Source: an uncultured Chloroflexota bacterium (GTDB taxonomy: Bacteria > Chloroflexota > Anaerolineae > Anaerolineales > Anaerolineaceae). From it: 24,237 nt of DNA. The position numbers and the translations under genes are program-made. Positions 1 through 6,158 of the stretch are shown here, one piece after another. Every line of letters begins with the position of its first letter. Positions within the stretch are counted from its first letter, which is position 1. The notes below the pieces were generated by a model. It was not told the origin of the DNA. It ran no database searches and saw only the letters and a list, made by a program, of their open reading frames with translations. Location: contig CADBKS010000022.1 in the NCBI GenBank assembly GCA_902795255.1, positions 1-24,237 of the forward strand, in the 5' to 3' direction.

Positions 1-27
1 CATCACAAGAACACGTTTTGGGGCCAT
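1..27 (-). CDS. Start of a leftward gene, cut by the window edge
   Basis: On the minus strand an ATG at 27-25 is preceded by a purine-rich AAAGGCGG stretch at a usable ribosome-binding distance. It opens a frame MAPKRVLVM that leaves the window after nine codons. A short basic start followed by hydrophobic residues (KRVLVM) is typical of the first beta strand of a Rossmann-like fold, as in glycosyltransferases, nucleotide-binding enzymes or response regulators, but nine residues cannot identify a family. It would be divergent from the ATPase gene. The call rests only on the start signal. Confidence 0.4.
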
Positions 28-86
28 CACACACCGCCTTTCGTTCCCAAACGGGATCATTTTCTTTCGTATTTCCATTGTACCAG

Positions 87-115
87 AAAAACAGGGGGCA
101 GGGGGCAGCAGGCAG
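87..115. repeat. 7-bp tandem array (GGGGGCA type)
   Basis: Two exact GGGGGCA units (94-100, 101-107) are followed by GCAGGCA (108-114) and preceded by AAAAACA. The period is exactly 7. It lies upstream of the leftward gene start and is one of at least fourteen period-7 arrays in the window. Confidence 0.6.
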
Positions 116-132
116 TTTTGGCGCTCCACGCA

Positions 133-262
133 GGGGCCGGTTTCCGGAGGCTCAGCACTGAGCCGGAGAACCCGTCCCCGCTTTTCGGCGGTCCCTAGCC
201 CCCGGCGGGAGAAGCGGGGACGGATCTGATGACTCCATTCGGAGTCAACGAGAGCCGGCCCC
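133..262. repeat. Compound palindrome of two GGGGNCGG hairpins
   Basis: The block is bounded by GGGGCCGG (133-140) and its inverse CCGGCCCC (255-262). Nested inside are a hairpin GGCTCA-GCAC-TGAGCC (149-164), an inverted pair CCCCGCTT (176-183)/AAGCGGGG (212-219), and a hairpin GACTCC-ATTC-GGAGTC (231-246). The second half matches, in inverse orientation, the element at 3770-3816. The whole 130-bp unit could form a cruciform or a highly structured transcript in the leader region of the ATPase gene. No ORF is plausible here. Confidence 0.8.
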
Positions 263-293
263 TAAGCGAAGCGCGAAGCGTCACATTTTTCAA

Positions 294-328
294 CTGCCTG
301 CTGACTACTGCCGGCTGCCTGCTGTGCG
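294..328. repeat. 7-bp tandem array (CTGCCGG type)
   Basis: Five consecutive heptamers: CTGCCTG, CTGACTA, CTGCCGG, CTGCCTG, CTGTGCG. It is preceded by a degenerate mini-hairpin around GCGCGAAGCGTCAC (271-284). It closely resembles the array at 20882-20916. Confidence 0.75.
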
Positions 329-387
329 GGGAAGCTTTGCTCCCCCCGCACAATTTAACCAGATTCTAATAAATTTCGGCGGAAACC

Positions 388-399
388 TTAGTATACTAA
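388..399. promoter_or_regulatory. Perfect palindrome over a possible -10 of the ATPase gene
   Basis: TTAGTATACTAA is a perfect 12-bp palindrome about 70 bp upstream of the ATPase start. It contains a -10-like TATACT (392-397). No good -35 is seen 16-18 bp upstream. A repressor operator overlapping a promoter is possible but unproven. Confidence 0.3.
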
Positions 400-469
400 T
401 TAGTCGGGTTTAATACAGAAACCGGGGCCGCCGCTGAAGGGCTCCGGGAATGATATAAGGAGAAAAACA

Positions 470-3085
470 ATGACAGCACACAACCGCAGTGCCGAAGAAG
501 TGGTGCAGGAGCTGGGTTCGGACCGGACGAACGGTCTGTCCGCCGCCCGGGTGAACGAACTGCGCGCGGAATACGGCCAGAACAAGCTGAACGAAAAGAA
601 AAAGAAGACTGCCCTGCAGCGCTTCATCGACCAGTTCACGGACGTGATGATCCTGATCCTGATCGTGGCCGCGGCCATTTCCTTCGGGATCGCCATCTCC
701 GAAGGGAACCCGGAAGGCTTTATTGAGCCGGCCCTGATCCTGGTCATCGTCATCGTCAACGCCATCATGGGGACGGTCCAGGAGGGCAACGCCGAAAAGG
801 CGCTCGATGCCCTCAAGAGCCTCTCCGCCCCGCACGCCCGGGTGATCCGGGACGGGCACGAGACCGTCGTCGACGCGGTCGACCTGGTCCCCGGCGACAT
901 CATCCGCCTGGAAGCGGGCGACTTCGTCCCGGCCGACGCGCGGCTGATCCGTTCCGTCAGCCTGAAATCCGAAGAATCGGCCCTGACCGGCGAATCCCTG
1001 CCGACGGACAAGGACGCCAACGCGGTCGTGGATGAAAAGGCGCCGCTGGGCGACCGCTCCAACATGGTCTTCTCCGGCTGTTCCATCAGCTACGGGACCG
1101 CCACCGCCATCGTCACCGCCACGGGGATGCGCACGGAGATGGGGAAGATCGCCAACCTCCTCGAAGGAGAGGAAGACGGACAGACCCCGCTGCAGCTGAA
1201 GCTCGCGCAGCTCGGGAAATACCTCGGCATCATCGCCCTGGCCGCCTGCGCGATCGTCTTCGCGGTCGGTCTGGCCAGCGGCATTCCGGTGATGGAGATC
1301 TTCATGACCGCCGTCTCGCTGGCGGTTTCCGCGATCCCGGAAGGGCTGCCGGCGATCGTCACGATCGTCCTTTCCCTCGGCGTCCAGCGCATGGTGAAAA
1401 AGAACGCCATCATCCGCCGGCTGCCCGCCGTCGAGACCCTCGGCTCCGCGTCCGTGATCTGCTCAGATAAGACCGGCACCCTGACCCAGAACCGCATGAA
1501 GCTCGTCAAGGCCTACCTGAACGGCGATGCCGAACCGGAAGACATCACGACGGACAACTCCGAAGCGGTCAAACAGCTCCTGGCCTACGGGACGCTGTGC
1601 TGCGACGGTTCGGTGGTCTTCAACGGACGGGAAGAGCTGCACATCGGCGACCCGACCGAGACATCCATCGTCCTGGCGGCCCACCGCAACGGGATGCCGA
1701 AGGATTCGCTGAACAACCAGTACCCGCGCATGGCCGAGCTGCCGTTCGACTCCGACCGCAAGCTGATGACGGTCGTCAACCTCATCGACGGCCGCTACAT
1801 CTCCATCACCAAGGGCGCTTTCGACGTGATGGCCGCCCGCTGCGTGAAGGGCGACCTGCAGACCGCCGCGCGGATCAATGATGAAATGAGCAAAAAGGCG
1901 CTGCGCATCCTGGCGATCGGCTGGAAGGAACTCCCGGCCGTCCCGAAGGAACCGACCTCCGAAGAACTGGAGACCGGCCTGACCTTCATGGGCCTCGTCG
2001 GGATGATCGACCCGCCGCGTCCGGAAGTCCGCGATGCCGTGGGCGTCTGCAAGGAAGCGGGCATCCGCCCGGTGATGATCACCGGCGACCATGTGGTGAC
2101 GGCTTCCGCCATCGCCGCGGATCTGGGGATCCTGCGCGAGGGCGACCGCTCCGTGACCGGGCCTGAACTCGACGCCATGACCGAAGAAGAACTGGACCGC
2201 GAGGTGGAAAACATCTCCGTCTACGCCCGCGTTTCACCGGAAAACAAGATCCGCATCGTCAAGGCCTGGCAGCGCAAGGGCCAGATCGTCGCGATGACCG
2301 GCGACGGCGTGAATGACGCCCCGGCTCTGAAGGCGGCCGATATCGGCTGCGCGATGGGCATCACCGGCACCGACGTCGCCAAGGGCGCCGCGGATATGAC
2401 CCTGACGGATGACAACTTCGCCACCATCGTCGAAGCGGTCCGCGAAGGCCGCGGGATCTACGCGAACATCAAGAAGGTCGTCGGCTTCCTGCTCGGCACC
2501 AACATCGGCGAGATCCTGACCGTCTTCACCGCCATGATCCTCTGGCACAAGTCGCCGCTGCTTTCCATGCAGCTGCTGTGGATCAACCTCGTCACCGACG
2601 GTCTCCCGGCGGTCGCGCTGGGCGTCGAACCGGTGGAAGCCGGCGTGATGAAACAGAATCCGAAGCCGAAGAACGAAGGGCTCTTCGCCCACGGATTCGG
2701 GCTGCAGATCATCCTGCAGGGCTTCATGATCGGCGCGCTGGCGCTGGCCGGGTTCTACCTCGGCGAAAAGATGACCGGCGAACTCAAGGGCGGCCAGACC
2801 CTGGCATTCATGGTGCTGGCGCTCTCCCAGATCGTCCAGGCCTTCAACATGCGCTCGGACCGCTCCCTGTTCGCCATCGGCCCCTTCACCAATACAAAGC
2901 TCAACGGCGCGGCGGCCCTTTCCGTCGCCCTGATGGCTGTGGTGCTCTTCACCCCGGTCTCCCGCCTCTTCGGCCTGATCGCCCTCCCCGGCAAGGTCTA
3001 CCTCGTCGGCCTCGGCCTGATCCTCGTCCCGCTCGTCGTGATGGAGATCGTGAAGGTGATCCGCGCTGCGGGTAAAAAAAAGTGA
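470..3085 (+). CDS. P-type Ca2+-transporting ATPase (PMR1/PacL type, P2A)
   Basis: This is an 871-residue membrane cation pump that uses ATP to move Ca2+ (possibly Mn2+) across the cytoplasmic membrane. The sequence shows the actuator motif TGES (173-176), the phosphorylation motif DKTGTLT with the acceptor Asp at 333, and the hinge motif TGDGVNDAPAL (610 onward). The M4 ion-site motif is PEGLPAIV and the M6 motif NLVTDGLPAVALG. There is an N-terminal cation-ATPase domain and a C-terminal four-helix cation-ATPase domain ending in a basic Lys-rich tail. The length is normal for the family. The ATG is preceded by AAGGAG at a 6-base spacing. The gene stands alone, flanked by repeat-rich intergenic DNA, and is GC-rich like the rest of the chromosome. 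The P2A class is secure; the exact ion is inferred from the M4/M6 motifs. Confidence 0.96.
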   Translation: MTAHNRSAEEVVQELGSDRTNGLSAARVNELRAEYGQNKLNEKKKKTALQRFIDQFTDVMILILIVAAAISFGIAISEGNPEGFIEPALILVIVIVNAIMGTVQEGNAEKALDALKSLSAPHARVIRDGHETVVDAVDLVPGDIIRLEAGDFVPADARLIRSVSLKSEESALTGESLPTDKDANAVVDEKAPLGDRSNMVFSGCSISYGTATAIVTATGMRTEMGKIANLLEGEEDGQTPLQLKLAQLGKYLGIIALAACAIVFAVGLASGIPVMEIFMTAVSLAVSAIPEGLPAIVTIVLSLGVQRMVKKNAIIRRLPAVETLGSASVICSDKTGTLTQNRMKLVKAYLNGDAEPEDITTDNSEAVKQLLAYGTLCCDGSVVFNGREELHIGDPTETSIVLAAHRNGMPKDSLNNQYPRMAELPFDSDRKLMTVVNLIDGRYISITKGAFDVMAARCVKGDLQTAARINDEMSKKALRILAIGWKELPAVPKEPTSEELETGLTFMGLVGMIDPPRPEVRDAVGVCKEAGIRPVMITGDHVVTASAIAADLGILREGDRSVTGPELDAMTEEELDREVENISVYARVSPENKIRIVKAWQRKGQIVAMTGDGVNDAPALKAADIGCAMGITGTDVAKGAADMTLTDDNFATIVEAVREGRGIYANIKKVVGFLLGTNIGEILTVFTAMILWHKSPLLSMQLLWINLVTDGLPAVALGVEPVEAGVMKQNPKPKNEGLFAHGFGLQIILQGFMIGALALAGFYLGEKMTGELKGGQTLAFMVLALSQIVQAFNMRSDRSLFAIGPFTNTKLNGAAALSVALMAVVLFTPVSRLFGLIALPGKVYLVGLGLILVPLVVMEIVKVIRAAGKKK

Positions 3086-3154
3086 AGAGCTTCGCTTAGA
3101 GTGAAGTGTGAAAAGCTTCGCTTAGAGTGAAGTGTGAAGAGTGAAGAGTGAAGT
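3082..3154. repeat. 26-bp direct duplication running into a GTGAAGA heptamer array
   Basis: A 26-bp unit at 3082-3107 is repeated at 3108-3133 with one mismatch. Three heptamers follow (GTGAAGA, GTGAAGA, GTGAAGT; 3134-3154). It starts across the ATPase stop codon, so it lies in the 3' untranslated region. A GACGC-TTC-GCGC mini-hairpin follows at 3165-3176. Confidence 0.8.
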
Positions 3155-3182
3155 TAAACAAGGTGACGCTTCGCGCTATTCC

Positions 3183-3210
3183 AATTCGGAATTCGGAAAG
3201 CGGAATTCGG
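3183..3210. repeat. 7-bp tandem array (AATTCGG type)
   Basis: Four heptamers: AATTCGG, AATTCGG, AAAGCGG, AATTCGG. Period 7, same phase rule as the other arrays but a different unit. Confidence 0.75.
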
Positions 3211-3221
3211 AAATGTTAAAG

Positions 3222-3261
3222 CGAACGCTCCGCGCAGGGCCGACCCTGCGCGGAGCGTTCG
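3222..3261. repeat. Perfect 18-bp inverted repeat with a 4-base loop
   Basis: The left arm CGAACGCTCCGCGCAGGG (3222-3239) is exactly complementary to the right arm at 3244-3261, with loop CCGA. No T-tract follows, so it is not a standard terminator. The arm contains CTCCGCGCAG, the same sequence that precedes several of the GGGG hairpins (3411-3420, 3760-3769, 5758-5767). Confidence 0.85.
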
Positions 3262-3288
3262 ATAAACGACGCAAAGCGTCACCACAGC

Positions 3289-3309
3289 TTTTACCTTTTA
3301 CTTTTTCCC
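3289..3309. repeat. 7-bp tandem array (TTTTACC type)
   Basis: Three heptamers TTTTACC, TTTTACT, TTTTCCC, directly after a GACGC-AAA-GCGTC mini-hairpin at 3268-3280. Confidence 0.7.
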
Positions 3310-3372
3310 TGAGCAAAGGGTTGCGCGCCGACATCGGCACCATCTTAAATCGTCGCGCAGCGACACCTTAAT

Positions 3373-3400
3373 TTTTACTTTTTACCTTTTACCTTTTACC
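3373..3400. repeat. 7-bp tandem array (TTTTACC type)
   Basis: Four heptamers TTTTACT, TTTTACC, TTTTACC, TTTTACC, directly after a GTCGC-GCA-GCGAC mini-hairpin at 3352-3364. Confidence 0.8.
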
Positions 3401-3423
3401 TAAACGAAGCGCTCCGCGCAGAT

Positions 3424-3471
3424 GGGGGACGGTTGCCTGCAGGCACGCAGTGCCGAAGGAACCGTCACCCC
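3424..3471 (+). repeat. GGGGACGG-family hairpin, copy 1 (type A)
   Basis: Outer arms GACGGTT (3428-3434) and AACCGTC (3460-3466) enclose an inner hairpin GGCAC-GCA-GTGCC (3442-3454). The element is bounded by GGGGG and ACCCC. The same 48-bp element recurs at 5767-5814 and inverted at 3847-3894. Confidence 0.85.
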
Positions 3472-3511
3472 GTTCCGACCGTTCTTGGTCATCTTCCACT
3501 CGTCAACAGAT

Positions 3512-3546
3512 AAAAAACTGCGGTGAAAAATCACCGCAGTTTTTTT
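3512..3546. terminator. Bidirectional factor-independent terminator
   Basis: An 11-bp stem AACTGCGGTGA/TCACCGCAGTT with an AAAA loop is followed by seven T on the plus strand and preceded by six A. It can therefore terminate transcripts from either side. On the plus strand it lies about 430 bases past the ATPase stop. Confidence 0.85.
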
Positions 3547-3594
3547 CTGCCCGCATTTCCCCGAAAAAAAGCGCACAAAACAACACCGCAGCTT

Positions 3595-3628
3595 TTCACC
3601 ATTCACTTTTCTCTATTCACTATTCACT
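3595..3628. repeat. 7-bp tandem array (TTCACTA type)
   Basis: Heptamers TTCACCA, TTCACTT, TTCTCTA, TTCACTA and a partial TTCACT. Confidence 0.75.
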
Positions 3629-3682
3629 GAAATTTAAAAGGGGGAGGCTGCCGCCCGTTGCCGGACCGCAGCCTTATTAGGG

Positions 3683-3711
3683 GTTAGTTTGATTAAACTA
3701 ACTGTATTATA
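3683..3711 (-). promoter_or_regulatory. Possible orphan leftward promoter beside an inverted repeat
   Basis: On the minus strand a perfect -10 TATAAT (3711-3706) is followed by GTTAGTTT-AATC-AAACTAAC, a perfect 8-bp inverted repeat (3702-3683) that would overlap the transcription start. A TTTACA sits 19 bp upstream of the -10, which is wide for a -35. No gene lies downstream before the bidirectional terminator at 3546-3512. Confidence 0.3.
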
Positions 3712-3769
3712 ACCGTTTTTGTAAGATCCGTGTAAAAGGTGATGAAATTCGTGCACTTCGCTCCGCGCA

Positions 3770-3816
3770 GGGGCCGGCTCTCGCTGACTCCGGATGGAGT
3801 CATCAGATCCGTCCCC
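3770..3816 (-). repeat. GGGGACGG-family hairpin, type B, inverted copy
   Basis: GGGGCCGG (3770-3777) and CCGTCCCC (3809-3816) bound an inner hairpin GACTCC-GGAT-GGAGTC (3786-3801). It is the inverse of the element at 216-262. Confidence 0.8.
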
Positions 3817-3846
3817 CCGCTTTTCCCCCCGTGTGACTGCCGGAAT

Positions 3847-3894
3847 GGGGTGACGGTTCCTTCGGCACTGCGTGCCTGCAGAAAACCGTCCCCC
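3847..3894 (-). repeat. GGGGACGG-family hairpin, type A, inverted copy
   Basis: GACGGTT (3852-3858) and AACCGTC (3884-3890) enclose GGCAC-TGC-GTGCC (3864-3876). It is the inverse of the copies at 3424-3471 and 5767-5814. Confidence 0.85.
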
Positions 3895-3937
3895 TTCACG
3901 CCGCGCCCGGCCTTGCGAACCGCCCAGCAGGCGGGAA

Positions 3938-3984
3938 CAAAAAAGCGGCAGCGCCGCGCATCCAATTCGATGTACGGCGCTGCC
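3938..3984 (-). terminator. Terminator of the leftward VTC-DUF4956 operon
   Basis: Read on the minus strand, the 10-bp stem GGCAGCGCCG (3984-3975) / CGGCGCTGCC (3956-3947) is followed by GC and a run of six T. It lies about 130 bases past the DUF4956 stop codon. Confidence 0.7.
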
Positions 3985-4000
3985 TTTTACGAATACTAAC

Positions 4001-4025
4001 CACTTGTCACTTGCCACTTGTCACT
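4001..4025. repeat. 7-bp tandem array (CACTTGT type)
   Basis: CACTTGT, CACTTGC, CACTTGT, CACT: three and a half heptamers. Confidence 0.75.
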
Positions 4026-4066
4026 GTGCGAAGCATATCAGATCCGACGCGCAGCGTCACCGCAAT

Positions 4067-4115
4067 TTTTACCTTTTACCTTTTACATTTTACCTGCGCT
4101 CCGCGCTCCGCGCTA
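4067..4115. repeat. Two abutting 7-bp arrays (TTTTACC, then CGCGCTC)
   Basis: TTTTACC, TTTTACC, TTTTACA, TTTTACC (4067-4094) are followed at once by TGCGCTC, CGCGCTC, CGCGCTA (4095-4115). The second array reaches into the stop codon of the DUF4956 gene. A GACGC-GCA-GCGTC mini-hairpin precedes the block at 4046-4058. Confidence 0.75.
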
Positions 4116-4781
4116 AAGCGCTTCTTTCCGTTCGACCGGTCTTCCGCAGACGATGTTCAGATTGCCGTTGCGGGTCCGGAGTTCGTCCATGAATGCCTTC
4201 ACGCGGTGTTCGTCTTTGAGCGTGATGTTGTAGTCCAGTTCGTAGAGTGTCCCCATGCTGGCGGTCTTGACGTTCTGCAGCTCCGCGGTGGCGGTGTATT
4301 CGGCGAAGATGTCGTCGAAGAGGCCGTCATAGTCCAGACTCTCCGGGATCGTGATCTTCAGCCGGCGGATATTTTCAGCCGTTCCCCCGAAGCGGACCTT
4401 CTGCAGGGCAAGGACGAAAAGGGCGATGATCACGAAGAAGACCGCGGCGATCACGACGTACCCCATCCCGGTGGCCAGGCCGAGCGCCATCGAAAGGAAG
4501 ATCAGACTGATCTCTTTGCCGGAGGCGGCGGTGGAACGGTAACGGACGAGTCCGAACGCTCCGGCCACCGCCAGACCGGTTCCGAGATTGCCGTTCACCA
4601 GCATGATGATGATCTGGACGATCGCCGGGGTGACGGCAAGGGTGAGGACAAAGCTCTGTGTCGGTTTGCTGTTGACCATGCTGACCGCCGCGGTAAGGAT
4701 ACCGAGGATGAGAGAGACGGCGGTGCAGATGAAAAAGGAGGCAGCGGTAATTTCAGTACCGGAAATGATCGAGTTAAGCAT
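4113..4781 (-). CDS. DUF4956 family membrane protein
   Basis: This 222-residue protein has about five hydrophobic segments in residues 10-130 and a soluble C-terminal domain of about 80 residues with an alpha-beta, ferredoxin-like look. The motif GAFGLVRYRSTAASGKEIS (about 74-92) matches the conserved G-x-F-x-L-V-R-x-R-S segment that I associate with DUF4956. The ATG overlaps the stop of the VTC-domain gene by 8 bases, so the two are translationally coupled; AGGAG stands 9 bases upstream. DUF4956 proteins often accompany VTC-domain proteins in Firmicutes. A joint role in polyphosphate synthesis or export is inferred, not shown. Confidence 0.87.
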   Translation of the reverse strand: MLNSIISGTEITAASFFICTAVSLILGILTAAVSMVNSKPTQSFVLTLAVTPAIVQIIIMLVNGNLGTGLAVAGAFGLVRYRSTAASGKEISLIFLSMALGLATGMGYVVIAAVFFVIIALFVLALQKVRFGGTAENIRRLKITIPESLDYDGLFDDIFAEYTATAELQNVKTASMGTLYELDYNITLKDEHRVKAFMDELRTRNGNLNIVCGRPVERKEAL

Positions 4782-5511
4782 AGATAAGTTCTCCTGTTGT
4801 GTTGTGATAGGTTTCGAGCCAGACCGGTGCAGCGCCGGTCAGTTGTTTGTAATACGTCCCGTACTTTGAGAAGGACGAGCTGAAGATCCGGTTCTCGCTC
4901 AGCAGGCGGCTCAGCCACAGCGGGGCGGCTCCGGGGATCTTGATCTCCATCAGGATGGTGTCCCGGGGGAGGATGTACATTCCGTCACGGCCCTGCATCA
5001 GGTCCGTGCTCCAGTAACGGCCGCGCAGGTTCGTGTCGAAGGTCAGGCGCAGGTTCGGATCTTCGGTCCCGGCATACGCTTCGCGGTCATAGCCGATATA
5101 GGCGGCCGGCATCAGCGTGTGCGCATGCATGAACCAGTTGATCTCGCGGCTGATCTGATCCGCGCGGTCGATATACCCGCGGGCCAGGATGAAGGCGGCT
5201 TCGCCGGCGTTCATCGTGATGCGGCGCTTGTAGACCACGCCGTCGAACTTCTTCTTCAGTTCGATGAACACATTGTCCTCCGCGGACGGAACGCCGTAGG
5301 AACGGACGCGGAGCTTTTCTTTGTAAACCGGCCGGTCCAGCGATTCGCGGATCAGGTCGTAATTGACGGTGTCATAATAAACATTGCCGATGGCGTAGTT
5401 GCTGTACTGATCGGGTTCCATGTGCCCCGCGATCCCTTCGAGCATGGCGCAGTACTGGTCGGTGTCCAGCAGGTATTTCTTTTCGATTCTTTTGAAGCAG
5501 GTCTGTACCAT
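4774..5511 (-). CDS. VTC-domain protein (putative polyphosphate polymerase)
   Basis: This 245-residue protein resembles the catalytic VTC domain of the yeast vacuolar transporter chaperone, which polymerises phosphate from ATP inside a beta tunnel. Conserved charged strands are visible: KRIEKKYLLD near the start, LRVRSYG, ELKKKFDGVVYKRR, LRLTFDTNLRGRYW and ILMEIKIPGAAPLWLSRLL. These supply the Lys/Arg/Glu residues that line the tunnel in this family. The frame stays open upstream to an ATG at 5607. The start at 5511 is preferred because the family begins just before the F-K-R-I-E-K-K-Y strand and the extra 32 residues look non-domain. It is the first gene of a coupled pair with the DUF4956 protein. 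Enzymatic polyphosphate synthesis by bacterial VTC proteins is plausible but inferred here. Confidence 0.88.
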   Translation of the reverse strand: MVQTCFKRIEKKYLLDTDQYCAMLEGIAGHMEPDQYSNYAIGNVYYDTVNYDLIRESLDRPVYKEKLRVRSYGVPSAEDNVFIELKKKFDGVVYKRRITMNAGEAAFILARGYIDRADQISREINWFMHAHTLMPAAYIGYDREAYAGTEDPNLRLTFDTNLRGRYWSTDLMQGRDGMYILPRDTILMEIKIPGAAPLWLSRLLSENRIFSSSFSKYGTYYKQLTGAAPVWLETYHNTTGELIYA

Positions 5512-5685
5512 TTCTTCACACTTTCCGGGGGCTGCAGCCGGCCCCGATATTTTTGATCCCAAACGCCGCAGCGTTTTCGTTTTGATACTTAAACTATAAA
5601 ACCCCACCCTAAGCCTTACCTTAGAGCTTTGTGGAATCTTTGTGGAATGGATTTCGGCAGGGGACAGATGAATGCGGAATTCGAT

Positions 5686-5718
5686 TTCAGAGTTCAGAGT
5701 GGAGAGTTCAGAGTTCAG
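5686..5718. repeat. 7-bp tandem array (TTCAGAG type)
   Basis: TTCAGAG, TTCAGAG, TGGAGAG, TTCAGAG, TTCAG. A GACGC-TTC-GCGTC mini-hairpin follows at 5729-5741. Confidence 0.8.
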
Positions 5719-5766
5719 TTAAAGCGGTGACGCTTCGCGTCAGATCGGGGAGGAGCGCTCCGCGCA

Positions 5767-5814
5767 GGGGGACGGTTTTCTGCAGGCACACAGTGCCGAA
5801 GGAACCGTCACCCC
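5767..5814 (+). repeat. GGGGACGG-family hairpin, type A, third copy
   Basis: GACGGTT (5771-5777) and AACCGTC (5803-5809) enclose GGCAC-ACA-GTGCC (5785-5797). The inner loop differs from copy 1 (ACA against GCA) while both stems are kept. CTCCGCGCAG precedes it, as in other copies. Confidence 0.85.
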
Positions 5815-6042
5815 TTGGCACCGGTTCTTATCTCAGATTCGCCGAGCAGATCGACATCACTCCGTGGCTTTAATGGATAAAAACGGGATGAACCCGATAT
5901 CTTTAAAGAATGGGCTATCGAAACCTTTTCCTGCAGAAACTCCTCTCACCGTCACCGGCACTTCTGAGAAACAGAGAACCGTATTCCGGACTTTTACGCG
6001 TTCCGCCTTTCCAAGTCCAATTTTTTCCCCATTCCGGAGAAA

Positions 6043-6058
6043 AATTATTGATATAATT
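6043..6058 (+). promoter_or_regulatory. Extended -10 promoter with overlapping inverted repeat, defence operon
   Basis: TGATATAAT (6049-6057) is an exact extended -10 (TG-N-TATAAT). It is overlapped by the inverted repeat AATTAT-TGAT-ATAATT (6043-6058), which could be an operator. The -35 region is poor, as expected for an extended -10. A second TATAAT lies at 6111-6116. Transcription from either would precede the start chosen for the first gene. Confidence 0.5.
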
Positions 6059-6158
6059 CGGAAACGGAAAAAAATCCGGAAGTGGTATGTCCTTCAGGGG
6101 ACAATCTGGTTATAATAATTTACTGGGTGTCAAAGTCTTTTCCGTGAGGTTATCTCAA

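Larger units (their letters stand above)
3086..4112. other. Gene-free intergenic region built of repeats
   Basis: About 1 kb separates the ATPase from the DUF4956 gene, with no convincing coding sequence; the short open frames lack ribosome binding sites and run through repeats. It holds seven period-7 arrays, GACGC-N3-GCGTC mini-hairpins (3268-3280, 3352-3364, 4046-4058), a perfect 40-bp palindrome, three GGGGACGG-family hairpins and two factor-independent terminators. It also holds a possible orphan leftward promoter near 3706-3711 next to an inverted repeat. Confidence 0.75.
5512..6158. other. Gene-free gap before the defence island
   Basis: This gap separates the divergent VTC gene and the defence operon. 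It holds a period-7 array, a mini-hairpin (5729-5741) and a GGGGACGG-family hairpin in its first half. From about 5880 to 6158 it is repeat-free, AT-richer DNA carrying candidate promoters. An open frame at 5864-6115 has no ribosome binding site or recognisable content and was not called. The left edge of the island probably lies between 5830 and 6060. Confidence 0.55.

Noticed and set aside
400..2727. Several minus-strand open frames under the ATPase
   Set aside because: Typical shadows of a GC-rich gene: low-complexity Arg/Ser/Ala content, no ribosome binding sites.
4011..5556. Plus-strand open frames over the VTC/DUF4956 genes
   Set aside because: His/Asp/Arg-rich shadow translations; the minus-strand frames carry family motifs and coupled starts.
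3424..5814. Repeated hairpins as a CRISPR array
   Set aside because: Copies are hundreds of bases apart, occur in both orientations, and there are no regular spacers or cas genes.
5864..6115. Open frame of 83 codons just before the defence operon
   Set aside because: No ribosome binding site, no recognisable content, and it overlaps the promoter region.
6087..6158. ATG at 6087 as start of the first island gene
   Set aside because: Weak upstream site and no domain content in the extra 24 residues; GTG 6159 has GAGGT at good spacing. Not fully excluded.
5512..6158. Integrase, tRNA or att site at the left edge of the island
   Set aside because: No recombinase gene, no tRNA-like sequence and no direct repeat matching the right edge could be seen by eye.
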